A DNA stretch of 64,000 nt from Kiloniella laminariae (GCF_027214005.1 NZ_JAPWGY010000002.1:645860-709859), one strand, 5' to 3'; positions 17,616 through 27,474 are shown, counted from the first letter of the stretch. Notes: generated by a model not told the origin, from the letters alone. Numbers and translations: made by a program.

Positions 17616-18032
17616 GTGAAAACACGCATCAAATGGATAGAAAACGTAGCTTTCATGGCAGAAAGCGGTTCCGGGCATGCTGTGGTGATGGACGGGGCCA
17701 TTGAAGGCGGTGGTAAAAACCTCGGCCCCCGCCCGATGGAGATGCTGTTGATGGGAATGGGCGGTTGCTCGGCCTATGACGTGGTGCATATTCTGCGCAA
17801 AGGGCGCGAAAACATCGAAGACGTCGAAGTAGATATCACAGCTGAACGCGCCGACAGTGACCCCAAGGTATTTACCAAAATTCATATGCATTTCAAAGTC
17901 ATCGGGGCCGGATTGACCGACAGGAAAGTCGGTCGCGCAGTTGAACTCTCTGCCGACAAATATTGCTCTGCCTCGATCATGCTGGGCAAAACGGCTGAAG
18001 TCACCCACAGCTTCGAAATTCTGGCATCGTGA
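17616..18032 (+). CDS. OsmC family peroxiredoxin-like protein
   Basis: 138 residues from a GTG at 17616, chosen because GGAG lies 7 nt upstream and the family N-terminus (VKTRIKWIENVAF) begins there. OsmC/Ohr-fold proteins reduce organic peroxides through two cysteines: the first is in LLMGMGGCSAYDV and the second in ADKYCSASIMLGK. The sequence GHAVVMDGAIEGGGKNLGPRPME places it in the YhfA-like branch rather than Ohr. It is followed after 13 bp by dtd on the same strand, so the two probably form an operon. Confidence 0.9.
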   Translation: MKTRIKWIENVAFMAESGSGHAVVMDGAIEGGGKNLGPRPMEMLLMGMGGCSAYDVVHILRKGRENIEDVEVDITAERADSDPKVFTKIHMHFKVIGAGLTDRKVGRAVELSADKYCSASIMLGKTAEVTHSFEILAS

Positions 18033-18045
18033 TCGGAAGAAATCA

Positions 18046-18495
18046 GTGAAAGCCGTTCTTCAACGGGTCCGGGAGGCTTCTGTTACAGTTGACGGAGAAA
18101 TCACCGGAGCTATCGGCACAGGACTTCTGGTCCTTTTTTGCGCCGAACAGGGCGACCGACTTGCCGAAGCTGACTATTTTTCCAGCAAGATCAGCAAGAT
18201 GCGGATCTTCACTGATACTGAAGGCAAGATGAACCTCTCTCTCGCAGATATTGGTGGTTCCCTGCTGATTGTAAGCCAGTTCACCCTCGCAGCCAACTGG
18301 CGCAAGGGAAACCGCCCGGGTTTTTCAGCAGCAGCCAGCCCCGATGAAGGCAGGCAACTCTACGAACATTTCTGCCACAGCCTTGAAAAGCTTGGGCATA
18401 CTGTTGAAAAGGGGATCTTCGGTGCACAGATGGAAGTCAGGCTGCTCAATGACGGTCCTGTAACCATCGTCATGGATTCAAGCGACAAGAGCTGA
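18046..18495 (+). CDS. dtd: D-aminoacyl-tRNA deacylase
   Basis: 149 residues from a GTG at 18046 with GGAAG about 7 nt upstream. DTD removes D-amino acids and glycine wrongly attached to tRNA. The active-site motifs SQFTL (LIVSQFTLAANWRKGNRPGF) and the N-x-GPVT motif near the end (LNDGPVTIVMDS) are both intact, and length is standard. It follows the osmC-like gene by 13 bp. A frame starting at 17941 inside the osmC gene has no support. Confidence 0.95.
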   Translation: MKAVLQRVREASVTVDGEITGAIGTGLLVLFCAEQGDRLAEADYFSSKISKMRIFTDTEGKMNLSLADIGGSLLIVSQFTLAANWRKGNRPGFSAAASPDEGRQLYEHFCHSLEKLGHTVEKGIFGAQMEVRLLNDGPVTIVMDSSDKS

Positions 18496-18549
18496 TCCCC
18501 GATTGGATCAGCCTGCCCTCCCGCGCTGGCACCCGCGATATCTGACCTA

Positions 18550-19311
18550 TTAAATCAAGCCGATTTTTCGACGGTTTTCCTCGTCCTTCAGAACAAAATC
18601 CGTTCCCGCATATTCTTTGGCAGCCCCGGTGCAGAGCCAGGCAATGGCCCGGGCTGGCCAGTCCGCAGGAACATGCACAGAGGGGTCAAGCTGGCTTACC
18701 GGATTAATTCCCGACTGCTTGATCGAAACCTGCATATCCGTTGCCACAGTACCAGGACTAAGACCGATTACGGTAATCCCCTGCTCCCGGTATTCCTGAT
18801 CCGCGCAGCGGGTCAGCGACAAAGCTGCAGCTTTGCTTGAACAATAGTGGCTCCAGCCTTCAAGCGCGGAAGTTGCGGCACCGGAACTGACATTGATAAT
18901 CACACCTCTGCCCCGTTGCTGCATCACCGGGATCGCAGCGTGCATGCCATAATAAACCCCTTTATAATTCACATCCGCGGCCCTTGCCCAGAGCTCTGGG
19001 TCAGAGTCAGCAAGTCTGGCTATGGGGTCAATCGCCCCTGCATTGTTCACCAGAATATCCAGCCCACCAAATTGCTCCTGACAAAGCTGAACCGCAGCAG
19101 AAACATCTTCATATCTGCTCACATCACAGGAAATCACCGCGGCTTTGCCACCCAACTGCTCGACTTTGACCAAGACGTCCTCAAGTGCCGCAGCGTTCCG
19201 CGCAGCCAACACAACTCTTACGCCCTGTCTGGCAAACTCAAGTGCCGTTGCTGCCCCGATCCCCTTGCTTGCTCCGGTAATCAAGGCCACCTTGTCCCGC
19301 AACTCTGTCAT
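18550..19311 (-). CDS. Short-chain dehydrogenase/reductase (SDR)
   Basis: 253 residues from the ATG at 19311, which has AGGAAG 5 nt upstream; extension to 19398 adds a non-conserved N-terminus. Classical SDR features: NAD(P)-binding TGASKGIG (12-19), NNAG (89-92), catalytic serine at 142/143 and YxxxK at 156-160 (YCSSK). LSPGTVATDM follows. An arginine (R38) after the second strand (VVLAARN) suggests NADPH preference. The substrate cannot be told. It is divergent from a LysR regulator whose start is 111 bp away, a common regulator-target arrangement. Confidence 0.9.
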   Translation of the reverse strand: MTELRDKVALITGASKGIGAATALEFARQGVRVVLAARNAAALEDVLVKVEQLGGKAAVISCDVSRYEDVSAAVQLCQEQFGGLDILVNNAGAIDPIARLADSDPELWARAADVNYKGVYYGMHAAIPVMQQRGRGVIINVSSGAATSALEGWSHYCSSKAAALSLTRCADQEYREQGITVIGLSPGTVATDMQVSIKQSGINPVSQLDPSVHVPADWPARAIAWLCTGAAKEYAGTDFVLKDEENRRKIGLI

Positions 19312-19422
19312 CGCTTCTTCCTGCTGCCTGTCTGTTTCACACTTTAATTTACAACAGTATGCCAAAGATATATTTTCATGAAACACCTTTATATCCATCT
19401 ATATCATGCATAAAATACACGA

Positions 19423-20334
19423 ATGGATATTACCTCTCTTAAGATCTTTATGACGGTAGCCAGACTGGGCAGCTTTGCAGCAGCTGCGCGTAAGGAAAAT
19501 ATTGACCCCTCCTCTGTCTCGAGAATAGTCGCCGGGCTGGAAAACGAACTGGCCGTCCGTCTGTTCCAACGCACGACCCGCAACCTGACATTGACAGAAG
19601 CAGGTGAACTTTATCTCGCCCGAATACAAGCCATTCCCGATGAACTGGAACTCGCCCGGGAGCAGGCCATTGCCGTCCATACTGAACCCCGTGGTCCACT
19701 GCGTATTACCGCTTCAGTTGCCTATGGACAGAGCTGTCTGCTTGCACAGATCCCCGCGTTCCGTTCTGCTTTTCCCGACATTGAACTGGAACTCCTGCTT
19801 ACCGACGAAAAGCTTAATCTCGTAGACAACCGGATTGATCTGGCAATCCGGCTGGCCCCGGAAATAAAAACGGATGTGATCTGCACAAAACTTCATACCA
19901 CCCGCTATCATGTGGTTGCCAGCCCGGGATACCTTGCCAAATCGCCCCCTGTTGAAACGCCCGAAGATATTGTTCGTCAGGATATGATTCTGTTCGATCT
20001 GCCTGAATACCGGACTGAATGGCATTTTCGTTCTGCAGACAACAAGACAGCCACAATACCGGTCAAAGGCAATCTGGTTATCTCCAATGCCCTGGCAATC
20101 CGTGAAAGTGTACTCGCCGATCAGGGGCTTGCTCTCCTGCCTAACTGGCTGGTTGATCAGACCATTGCGGATGGGCATTGCCTGGATCTCTTCCCGACTT
20201 ACCGCGTTACAGCAACCTCTTTTGATACCGGTGCCTGGTTGCTCTATCCCAGCCGGAATTTCCTCCCCCTCAAGGTCAGAGCCGCTGTGGATTTTTTACG
20301 CCCCCGCCTTTCCCGTTTCGCCCCCTCGGACTGA
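19423..20334 (+). CDS. LysR family transcriptional regulator
   Basis: 303 residues. The N-terminal winged helix (MDITSLKIFMTVARLGSFAAAARKENIDPSSVSRIVAGLENEL, with RLFQRTTRNLTLTEAG) is the LysR DNA-binding domain. The rest is a type 2 periplasmic-binding effector domain (residues about 90-295) with the repeated DNRIDLAIRLAP segment. It is of the CrgA-like group that often controls a divergent oxidoreductase, here the SDR gene. The 111-bp gap is AT-rich but I could not pick a definite T-N11-A box. Confidence 0.93.
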   Translation: MDITSLKIFMTVARLGSFAAAARKENIDPSSVSRIVAGLENELAVRLFQRTTRNLTLTEAGELYLARIQAIPDELELAREQAIAVHTEPRGPLRITASVAYGQSCLLAQIPAFRSAFPDIELELLLTDEKLNLVDNRIDLAIRLAPEIKTDVICTKLHTTRYHVVASPGYLAKSPPVETPEDIVRQDMILFDLPEYRTEWHFRSADNKTATIPVKGNLVISNALAIRESVLADQGLALLPNWLVDQTIADGHCLDLFPTYRVTATSFDTGAWLLYPSRNFLPLKVRAAVDFLRPRLSRFAPSD

Positions 20335-20493
20335 TCTGCTGCCAATTTGGCATGGCCAATAGAATCTCTGCCCCGTAAATCATGGCCTGTTCCCTGTCCG
20401 GGTCAAAATGTCGCCATCGTTTTTTTTGCTTTTTCTTGTCAGACAATTCTTTGATTTTTATACTGTTTTTTTATCCTGATCTCTGGTGTTCAC

Positions 20494-21882
20494 GTGACGC
20501 AAAGCCGACGTAATTTCCTGAAAAACTCTCTGGTCACAGCTTCTGCCGTCGCCGGAGGTGCTGCTGTTGGTTTTCTCGGCTCAAAAGCCCAGGCCCGCCC
20601 GGATCTGGTGCTGAAGCCCGCCCTGACAGAGCACAGTTTTTTGCCTGACACCTTGACCAGCAAGGTTTTTTCCTACAACGCCACTGGCCCTGCCCCTGTT
20701 CTGCGCGCCCGTCAGGGACAACCTTTTCATGTACGGCTGGAAAATGCCCTGCCGGAAGAAACCACCATTCACTGGCATGGATTGCGCTTGCCCAATGCCA
20801 TGGACGGAGTTCCCTTTCTGACTCAGCCTTATGTCTATGAACATGAGACCTTCGACTATATCTTTACCCCCCCCGATGCGGGCACCTTCTGGTATCACCC
20901 CCATTGCAATACGCTGGAGCAGATGAGCTACGGTCTCAATGGCATCCTGATCGTAGAGGAAGAAAAAGACCCCGGCTTTGATCAGGATCTGGCCTTGAAC
21001 CTGCGGGACTGGCGACTGGGATCCGACGGCCAGTTTATCAAACTCTATCAAGCCAGAAAAAGTGCCCGATCAGGAACCTTTGGCACAGTTAAAACCGCGA
21101 ACTGGCAGGAAAACCCCCTCTTTGAAGTGCCTAGCGGAGGTTTGATCCGCCTGCGGCTGGTCAACACCGACGTCACCCGCATTTTCAAACTGGGGATTTC
21201 TGGTGCAACTGCAAAAATCATTGCCCTCGATGGCTATCCGACACCGGGCCAGCCAGGACTGGACCAGCAGAGTGTCGGCCCCGGCCAACGCATGGATCTC
21301 GCAATTCTGCTTCCCGAAGAAGAAGGGGTGGATGTCGAGTTGATCAACTATTCGGCCTCCACGCCCTGGACGGTATCAACCCTGAAGACAAAAGGACCGT
21401 CCCTTAAACGGGCCATAGGCGACCTGAAACCCTTGCCTGCCAATCCCGTGCCGATCCCGGATCTGGCCTCGGCAGAACACATTCCCTTTGAATTCACTGC
21501 GACGGCAGAATCTGCCCCCAAAAGCGGTTTCTGTGGCAGTCTGGGTTTTTCCTTCTGGGCCATAAACCGTCAACCCTGGCTCGGTGTTTCTCCTGATCCC
21601 ATGGCCCCCATGGCAGAATTGAAACTCGGGAAAAGCTACATCTTCAGCTTTATCAACCGGACACCTCACACCCATCCGATCCATCTGCACGGCCTGTCAT
21701 TCACCCTGCTGAAATCGAACAAACGCCCGCTGGAACCTTTGATTACCGATACTGCCTTGCTGTTACCCGACGAACAGATTGATGTGGCCTTTGTCGCTGA
21801 CAATCCCGGGGATTGGCTGTTGCACTGTCACATCATCGAACATCAGAAAACCGGGATGAGCAGCTTTATCCGCATCACCTGA
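20494..21882 (+). CDS. Tat-exported multicopper oxidase
   Basis: 462 residues from a GTG at 20494. The N-terminus SRRNFLK followed by a mild hydrophobic stretch and AQA (31-34) is a Tat signal, as usual for copper enzymes folded before export. All four copper-site motifs are present: HWHG (93-96), WYHPHC (134-138), HTHPIHLHG (392-400) and HCHIIEHQKTGM (444-455) with M455 as likely axial ligand of the type 1 copper. CueO-like methionine-rich inserts are absent, so a laccase-like phenol or metal oxidase is as likely as a copper-detoxifying enzyme. It stands alone, with no copper-responsive gene next to it. Confidence 0.93.
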   Translation: MTQSRRNFLKNSLVTASAVAGGAAVGFLGSKAQARPDLVLKPALTEHSFLPDTLTSKVFSYNATGPAPVLRARQGQPFHVRLENALPEETTIHWHGLRLPNAMDGVPFLTQPYVYEHETFDYIFTPPDAGTFWYHPHCNTLEQMSYGLNGILIVEEEKDPGFDQDLALNLRDWRLGSDGQFIKLYQARKSARSGTFGTVKTANWQENPLFEVPSGGLIRLRLVNTDVTRIFKLGISGATAKIIALDGYPTPGQPGLDQQSVGPGQRMDLAILLPEEEGVDVELINYSASTPWTVSTLKTKGPSLKRAIGDLKPLPANPVPIPDLASAEHIPFEFTATAESAPKSGFCGSLGFSFWAINRQPWLGVSPDPMAPMAELKLGKSYIFSFINRTPHTHPIHLHGLSFTLLKSNKRPLEPLITDTALLLPDEQIDVAFVADNPGDWLLHCHIIEHQKTGMSSFIRIT

Positions 21883-21905
21883 TGCGGCTCTTCAGGCCTA
21901 CTCGT

Positions 21906-22265
21906 TCAAATTTCCGAAGCACCTGCGTTATCCCGCAGGGCATCAGGCCAGAGAGCCATGACTTCAAGACCCTTTTGAGCAGTATCCAGGGCTGAGAGAA
22001 ACTGGTCAAAACCGCTCAACAGGCAACTGATCGACTTGAGGCACTGTTCCTTGAAGTGAATATCTTCACCTTCCTTGCAAAGCTGTGCAAGCTCGGAACG
22101 ATACTCCTGACGCAAACCCACAAGTTTCTGGCGGTGCGGTTCTCCGATTTGCAGCAAAGATGTGTCTGCAAATATTGCCATAGCTGTTTCAAACATTTCA
22201 GCAAGGCGGTTTCTCAATTGGGAATCACTGATCACCGACAGATCAAAAGACGCTTTTCTACTCAT
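21906..22265 (-). CDS. Hypothetical helical protein, 119 aa
   Basis: Not recognised. The 119 residues are predicted mostly helical (LRNRLAEMFETAMAIF, LVGLRQEYRSELAQLC, FDQFLSALDTAQKGLEVMA), with no signal peptide or membrane span and two cysteines in the centre. It lies 155 bp downstream of the tetR-type gene on the same strand and converges on the multicopper oxidase gene. It could be co-transcribed with the regulator. No function can be given. Confidence 0.6.
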   Translation of the reverse strand: MSRKASFDLSVISDSQLRNRLAEMFETAMAIFADTSLLQIGEPHRQKLVGLRQEYRSELAQLCKEGEDIHFKEQCLKSISCLLSGFDQFLSALDTAQKGLEVMALWPDALRDNAGASEI

Positions 22266-22420
22266 TTCCCCGGCACCTGCGACGGCAGTGTTTCTGCTGT
22301 TTCTTTTCCGTTTCTAGTCTACCGTAAAGACAGGTGCAATCACCAGATTCGGGCAGAGGTCAAAAAAACATGACAAAATTTCCAATCTGCTTCAAACGCA
22401 AAAAGCAGCATCGTGTCCTA

Positions 22421-23026
22421 TCATCCCTTTAACCCTATCAAACGATAGACCCCCGCTTTTATTGACGCCTCGTCCTTCTTCGTTTTTGCTTTTCCCGAAA
22501 AGGCCTGCCGTATTGAATAGCCCTCGACAATATCGAGAACCAGTTCTGCGCAATCCTCGGCAGCGGGTATTAGAACAAGCCCCTTCTCTTCTCCGATTTC
22601 CTGAATAACCCTGGCCAGCGCGGATGCAAGAAGCGAACGATTGTTGAGAAAACCGGATCTGACTTCGGGGTTGCGTAGTCCTTCCGAAAGAATCTCTGCC
22701 GCAAGCAAGGCATAGTCAGGCTCGGAACAGGCCTCAAGGTATATCTTGAGGAAGCGGTCCAGTGCCTTGACAGGGTCTTTGTTCTTTTCCAGTACGGCTT
22801 GAAACTCCAGAAACTCCTGGGCTTCAAGGTTGGCGATTTCCTTCACCAGCGCCGTTTTACTATCAAAATGATTATAGACATTTCCCAGACTGATCCCGGC
22901 ACTTTTGGCAAGATCACGCATGCTTGTCTGATGAAAGCCTTTTTCCGCAAAACATTTTATTGCTGTCTCGACAATCAGCTGTCGCCGCCGGCTGGTTGAT
23001 TTATCGCGCGTACCACTCTTTTCCAT
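22421..23026 (-). CDS. TetR/AcrR family repressor
   Basis: 201 residues from the ATG at 23026, with GGAG 6 nt upstream; a longer frame to 23062 has no such site. The N-terminal helix-turn-helix reads LIVETAIKCFAEKGFHQTSMRDLAKSAGISLGNVYNHF with KTALVKEI after it, and residues about 75-200 form the helical ligand domain. It is divergent from an RND efflux pair, and a 12-bp palindrome lies between them, so it very probably represses the pump and itself until an inducing compound binds. Confidence 0.93.
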   Translation of the reverse strand: MEKSGTRDKSTSRRRQLIVETAIKCFAEKGFHQTSMRDLAKSAGISLGNVYNHFDSKTALVKEIANLEAQEFLEFQAVLEKNKDPVKALDRFLKIYLEACSEPDYALLAAEILSEGLRNPEVRSGFLNNRSLLASALARVIQEIGEEKGLVLIPAAEDCAELVLDIVEGYSIRQAFSGKAKTKKDEASIKAGVYRLIGLKG

Positions 23027-23079
23027 GGGTAACTCCAGTTTCGACTTGAAAAGCAACAACAACAGCTTTAATTGAATGA

Positions 23080-23091
23080 ACGAACGTTCGT
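23080..23091. promoter_or_regulatory. Palindromic TetR-type operator
   Basis: ACGAACGTTCGT is a perfect 12-bp palindrome located 54 bp upstream of the tetR-type start and 52 bp upstream of the efflux adaptor start. Similar GAACGTTC cores are known from operators of AcrR-type repressors. It is the only strong dyad in the gap. Binding by the adjacent regulator is an inference. Confidence 0.75.
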
Positions 23092-23142
23092 ATTTACATT
23101 AATTATTCTATGAATCCATGCAACTGATGTCTTGAGGGCATA

Positions 23143-24324
23143 ATGACGAACAACGCTCCACAATCTACCAGTGAAGGAATACCCAAGCCACCCGGCGTGG
23201 GCAAGTCACATGCACGATGGTTATGGATAGTCATCTCTTTGATAACGCTCTTCGGTGTCATTTTTCTGCTCGTCATGGAGGAAGACACCGCAGATATCAC
23301 CAGAACCGGGACGCCCGCCCCGTTACAACTGGTATCTTTCGAAAAGGTGCAGACCGGACCGGAAACTCTGGAGATAACATCTTTTGCAGAAATACGTCCA
23401 CGCTGGTCTGCCGAGCTGCGGGCCGCTGTATCAGGGAGGATAGACAAGGTTCACGACAACGCCCTGGCCGGTGAAGCTGTTGATAAGGGGACGACACTTA
23501 TTGAAATAGAAAACAGCCGCTATGTTGCAGAGCTTGCCGCAGCTGAACTGGCCCTCAAGGAAGCTGAACTCGAACTTTTGAAGGCAAAAAATGCCAATTA
23601 CATAGCTCAGAAAGAATTCGAGCGCAGCAGTAGAAAAGCCCCGAACGATTTTGCCCTGAAAATACCCCAGCTGGAAATTGCAAAGCAGTCCGTCACCTCA
23701 GCAAACGCAAGAGTCCGTGCTGCAAGACAACAGCTTGAGGATACGACAATCCTTGCCCCCTTCCCTGCTTTTATAACCCGGCGTTTTGTCAGCCCCGGGC
23801 AAATGGTGAATGTCGGTGACCAACTGCTCAAGCTGGTTGACAACACCCGGTTTGAGCTGGAAGCCGAAATCGGACGACGCGAATGGAACCTGCTTCAGAA
23901 ACCCTTTGAAGGATTGGAGGCCAGGATAACAGGGCAAGCAGGAGAATTGATCGCGCAGGCAAAGATCCGCCGGGGTGGTGGCTTTCTGGATGAAGCGACC
24001 CGCCAGTATAAAATCTTTCTTGTGATAGAAGAAACCGCCCCCTCAAAGGTGCTTTCTGGCGACTTTGTCAAACTGTCACTCCCCGGCATCACCATTTCCG
24101 AAGCGCTTGATATTCCCGCGTCATCCCTCACCAAAGACGGATATCTCTGGTACCTCGACAGCCAGGACCGCTTGCAAAGGCTCGAACCGCTTGTTCTCTC
24201 GCGTCGTGACGACCGCATCATCATTCAGGCACCTGCTGGGGAACACAGCTGGCGCTTTGCCATTACGCCACTGGTCTCTTTTTTACCCGGCCAGAAAGTG
24301 TACGCTCGGGAAAAGGAAAAATAG
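23143..24324 (+). CDS. RND efflux periplasmic adaptor (membrane fusion protein)
   Basis: 393 residues with GAGG 4 nt before the ATG. One N-terminal membrane anchor (WLWIVISLITLFGVIFLLVM, about 26-45) is present and there is no lipobox. After it come a lipoyl half motif, an alpha-helical hairpin (ELAAAELALKEAELELLKAK...SVTSANARVRAARQQLEDT), the returning lipoyl half (APFPAFITRRFVSPGQMVNVGDQLLKLVD) and a beta-barrel/membrane-proximal part. It links the inner-membrane pump at 24328 to an outer-membrane channel, which is not encoded here. It is 3 bp from the pump gene. Confidence 0.92.
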   Translation: MTNNAPQSTSEGIPKPPGVGKSHARWLWIVISLITLFGVIFLLVMEEDTADITRTGTPAPLQLVSFEKVQTGPETLEITSFAEIRPRWSAELRAAVSGRIDKVHDNALAGEAVDKGTTLIEIENSRYVAELAAAELALKEAELELLKAKNANYIAQKEFERSSRKAPNDFALKIPQLEIAKQSVTSANARVRAARQQLEDTTILAPFPAFITRRFVSPGQMVNVGDQLLKLVDNTRFELEAEIGRREWNLLQKPFEGLEARITGQAGELIAQAKIRRGGGFLDEATRQYKIFLVIEETAPSKVLSGDFVKLSLPGITISEALDIPASSLTKDGYLWYLDSQDRLQRLEPLVLSRRDDRIIIQAPAGEHSWRFAITPLVSFLPGQKVYAREKEK

Positions 24325-24327
24325 ACC

Positions 24328-27300
24328 ATGCATTTTCTGACCGGATGGTTCATCAAGAATCCCGTCGCAGCCAATCTGATGATGGCTTTTTTTCTCTTCC
24401 TCGGCTGGCAGGCCCTAACCACAATTCGCATCGAAGGGTTCCCCCGCATCCCTCCGGAAAGTATCAGTATTACCACCAGTTATTCTGGTGCGACCACTGC
24501 CCAGATTGACGAATTGATAACCCAAAAAGTCGAAAAAGCCCTTGAAGGTATCGAGGGCGTACGCAGTGTAAGCTCTCAATCAAATAACGATTCTTCTGTT
24601 ATCACCTTGCGACGCAGTGGTGGACAGGATCTGCAGAAACTTCTTGATAAGGTGCGCTTGCGGATCGATGGAATTTCTGACTTTCCCGCAGCGGCTGAAC
24701 GACCGGTCATAGAAGATGGCGGCTATGATTTTCCGGCCCTCTATCTCAACCTCCATGGACAGACTGACCCTGTAACCCTGCAAAGGCTGTCCGAACGCCT
24801 GCGCGAGGAACTTCTCTCTCGTCCAGAGTTGTCCCGGATGAATATCTGGGGGTTGTATGAGCGGGAAATGCAGATTGAACTCGACCCGCAGATACTCCAG
24901 CGTCATAACCTCACCGTTGCCGATGTGGTCACCCAGATAAAGCTGAACTCGCTGAATTACAAATCCGGCGTCCTTCGGACAAAAGGCGGGACCATCTCTC
25001 TGAAAACCGATAATCAGGCACGATTTTCAACAGAATATGCGGCAATTCCGGTCATCGAACACGCCGATGGTACCCGCATTCTCCTGGGTGACATAGCAAC
25101 AGTCCAGGACGGCTTCAAGGAAGGGGACTATCTGTTTCGCTTCAATGGCGAGCTGACCTCCGGCATGGAAATCCTGATTGGCCAGAAAGAAAATCTGCTC
25201 CAGGTATCAGAAGTCGTCCATGACGTTGTTGAAACCTTCAGAACCCGATTGCCGCCGGACGTTAAACTCACGATATGGGGTAACAGCGCGGATTATATAG
25301 CTGATCGGCTGGAACTTTTGAAGAACAACGGCATTCAGGGCCTGTTGCTGGTTCTGCTGGTTCTCTCCCTCTTTCTGAATGTGCGTCTGGCCTTCTGGGT
25401 CGCCATGGGTATTCCCGTTTCTCTTATGGGAGCTCTCGCCGTTGCCGGGTCAAAGTGGGTCGATTATTCCCTGAACGATGTCACCACCTTTGGCCTGATT
25501 ATTGTTCTGGGCATTTTGGTTGATGATGCTGTTGTGGTCGGGGAAAGTGTTTTCGAAGAACGACGGGCAGATAAAGACCCGTTTCGGGCCACTGAAAAGG
25601 GGGTCAGGAAAGTTGCTGTTGCAACAGTATTCGGTGTCTTGACGACAATAGCGGCCTTTTTCCCCATGCTGATGCTGGAAAACCCCCTGGGGAAAGTTCT
25701 TGCCAGCTTCTCAGGAATTGTCATTTTTGCCCTGACCTTTTCCTTGATCGAAAGCAAGTTTATTCTCCCGGCCCATCTCGCCCGCACAAAACTTGATCAA
25801 CAGCCCCGCTTTTTGCCGGGACGGCTTTGGACAAAAGTACAGCAGGCCGCCCAGAATCTTTTGCATGGGTTTCGCGACAGGATCTATGGGCCATTGCTCG
25901 CCCGATCCATCAGGCATCGTTATGCAACCCTTGTCTTTTTTATCGCCGCGGCCACGCTTGGGATCGGCTTGATCGGTCTGGGCAAGATCAAAACAGTCTT
26001 CTTTCCGGATATTCCTGGCCAGGTCATTACCGTGAGCCTGGAAATGGATGCCCGCGCCCCCTTTGAACTGACCAGGGACAACCTTGAACATATCCGGCTT
26101 GTCGGAGAAGAACTCAGCCATACTTTCCAGCAAGAAAAATCACTGGAAAACGCACCTGTACGTTCCATGTTCATGTTTATATCAGATGCAAGTACAGCGC
26201 AGATTTTTGCTGAACTAACACCGGTTTCAGAACGCCCGGATCTCGGCATCATCGAATTTATGGAACAGTGGCGCCAACACACGGGAACCATAGAAGGTGC
26301 CACGCAGCTGCAGTTCACCGGGTCGGAAGAACTCGCCGGGGGCTTTCTTTTACGCCTTTATGCCAAGGATTCCGACCTTCTGGCTTTGGCCAGTCAGGAT
26401 TTGCGTGAATTTCTGGCTGATATTAACGGGGTAAACAATATTCGCGACAGCCTGACTCCGGGCCAACCACAGCTGGACATCCAGGTCAAACCTGAAGCAA
26501 GGAATCTCGGCTTCACCACAGAAACCCTCGCCTCCCAGATAGGCAATGCCTTTGGCGGCGCCGAAGTCCAGAAGATCATGCGCGACGGTACAGAGCTCAA
26601 GGTGATTGTCCAGAACACTGACACAACACGCGACAGCATCGACGACCTCTTGCGAAGTCAAGTGCGCAGCAACAACGGCAACTGGATCCCCTTTCAATCT
26701 GTTGCCGAGATAAAAGGGAGCTATGTCTCTGGTACCATACATCGCGAGAACGGCAAGCTGGTCAATACTGTAGCAGCCTCTATAAACCGTTCATTGGTTG
26801 CCTCCGAAGAAGTTGCCCAGGCCGTGTTCGAACAACTTGTTCCCGAACTTGCCGCCAGATATCCCGGCCTGGAGATCAAAGGGGCAGGAGAACTGGAAGA
26901 AATCGGGGAAATACAGGGGGGTATGAAACAGGCTCTGCTGCTGGCAGCCGTATTGATTTATGTATTGATGGCCGTGCCGCTCAAATCCTATTGGCAGCCA
27001 TTTATTATTCTTGCCATCGTACCGCTGGGATTTGTCTCCGCAGCCATAGGTCATCTGATTATGGACCTGCCACTCTCTGTCCTGTCCTTTTTTGGTATGC
27101 TGGCCCTGACAGGTGTCGTCATCAATGACAGTCTGGTCCTCATTACCAGCTACAACCAGCTTCGGGAAAAGGGAATTTCTGCTTTTGACGCCATTCATCA
27201 GGCCGGTCTGGGAAGGTTTCGGGCCATATTCCTGACAACAGCCACGACTGTTATCGGTCTTTCTCCCTTGTTAAGCGAGACTTCAGAACAGGCCCAGTAT

Positions 27301-27474
27301 CTTATTCCTGCTGCCGTATCGCTGGCTTATGGCGAACTGTTCTCGACTGCACTTATGCTGCTTCTGGTGCCAGCACTCCTGGCCATTACCGAAGATTTCA
27401 AACGCATCTTTCCTGGGCCTGAACGAGAAAAAATCGACAAGGCGGTTCCAACAGGGCAAGCACAGGAAAAATAA
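24328..27474 (+). CDS. RND efflux permease (AcrB/MexB superfamily)
   Basis: 1048 residues, full length for an RND pump. It starts MHFLTGWFIKNPVAANLMM with the first membrane helix, followed by a large periplasmic porter domain, a cluster of helices from about residue 335 that contains the proton-relay type segment ILGILVDDAVVVGESVFEE, a second periplasmic loop, and a final helix cluster (from about 868) with FFGMLALTGVVINDSLVL. Drug:proton antiport out of the cell is expected. It forms a two-gene operon with the adaptor and is controlled by the divergent TetR-type regulator. The substrate is unknown. Confidence 0.94.
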   Translation: MHFLTGWFIKNPVAANLMMAFFLFLGWQALTTIRIEGFPRIPPESISITTSYSGATTAQIDELITQKVEKALEGIEGVRSVSSQSNNDSSVITLRRSGGQDLQKLLDKVRLRIDGISDFPAAAERPVIEDGGYDFPALYLNLHGQTDPVTLQRLSERLREELLSRPELSRMNIWGLYEREMQIELDPQILQRHNLTVADVVTQIKLNSLNYKSGVLRTKGGTISLKTDNQARFSTEYAAIPVIEHADGTRILLGDIATVQDGFKEGDYLFRFNGELTSGMEILIGQKENLLQVSEVVHDVVETFRTRLPPDVKLTIWGNSADYIADRLELLKNNGIQGLLLVLLVLSLFLNVRLAFWVAMGIPVSLMGALAVAGSKWVDYSLNDVTTFGLIIVLGILVDDAVVVGESVFEERRADKDPFRATEKGVRKVAVATVFGVLTTIAAFFPMLMLENPLGKVLASFSGIVIFALTFSLIESKFILPAHLARTKLDQQPRFLPGRLWTKVQQAAQNLLHGFRDRIYGPLLARSIRHRYATLVFFIAAATLGIGLIGLGKIKTVFFPDIPGQVITVSLEMDARAPFELTRDNLEHIRLVGEELSHTFQQEKSLENAPVRSMFMFISDASTAQIFAELTPVSERPDLGIIEFMEQWRQHTGTIEGATQLQFTGSEELAGGFLLRLYAKDSDLLALASQDLREFLADINGVNNIRDSLTPGQPQLDIQVKPEARNLGFTTETLASQIGNAFGGAEVQKIMRDGTELKVIVQNTDTTRDSIDDLLRSQVRSNNGNWIPFQSVAEIKGSYVSGTIHRENGKLVNTVAASINRSLVASEEVAQAVFEQLVPELAARYPGLEIKGAGELEEIGEIQGGMKQALLLAAVLIYVLMAVPLKSYWQPFIILAIVPLGFVSAAIGHLIMDLPLSVLSFFGMLALTGVVINDSLVLITSYNQLREKGISAFDAIHQAGLGRFRAIFLTTATTVIGLSPLLSETSEQAQYLIPAAVSLAYGELFSTALMLLLVPALLAITEDFKRIFPGPEREKIDKAVPTGQAQEK

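Noticed and set aside
17453-17640. Leftward frame in the gap before the osmC-like gene (INRCSRGKIAAGGYRMRQ)
   Set aside because: It overlaps the osmC start, has no ribosome site and matches no family known to me. It could be a fragment of a lost gene, but nothing proves it.
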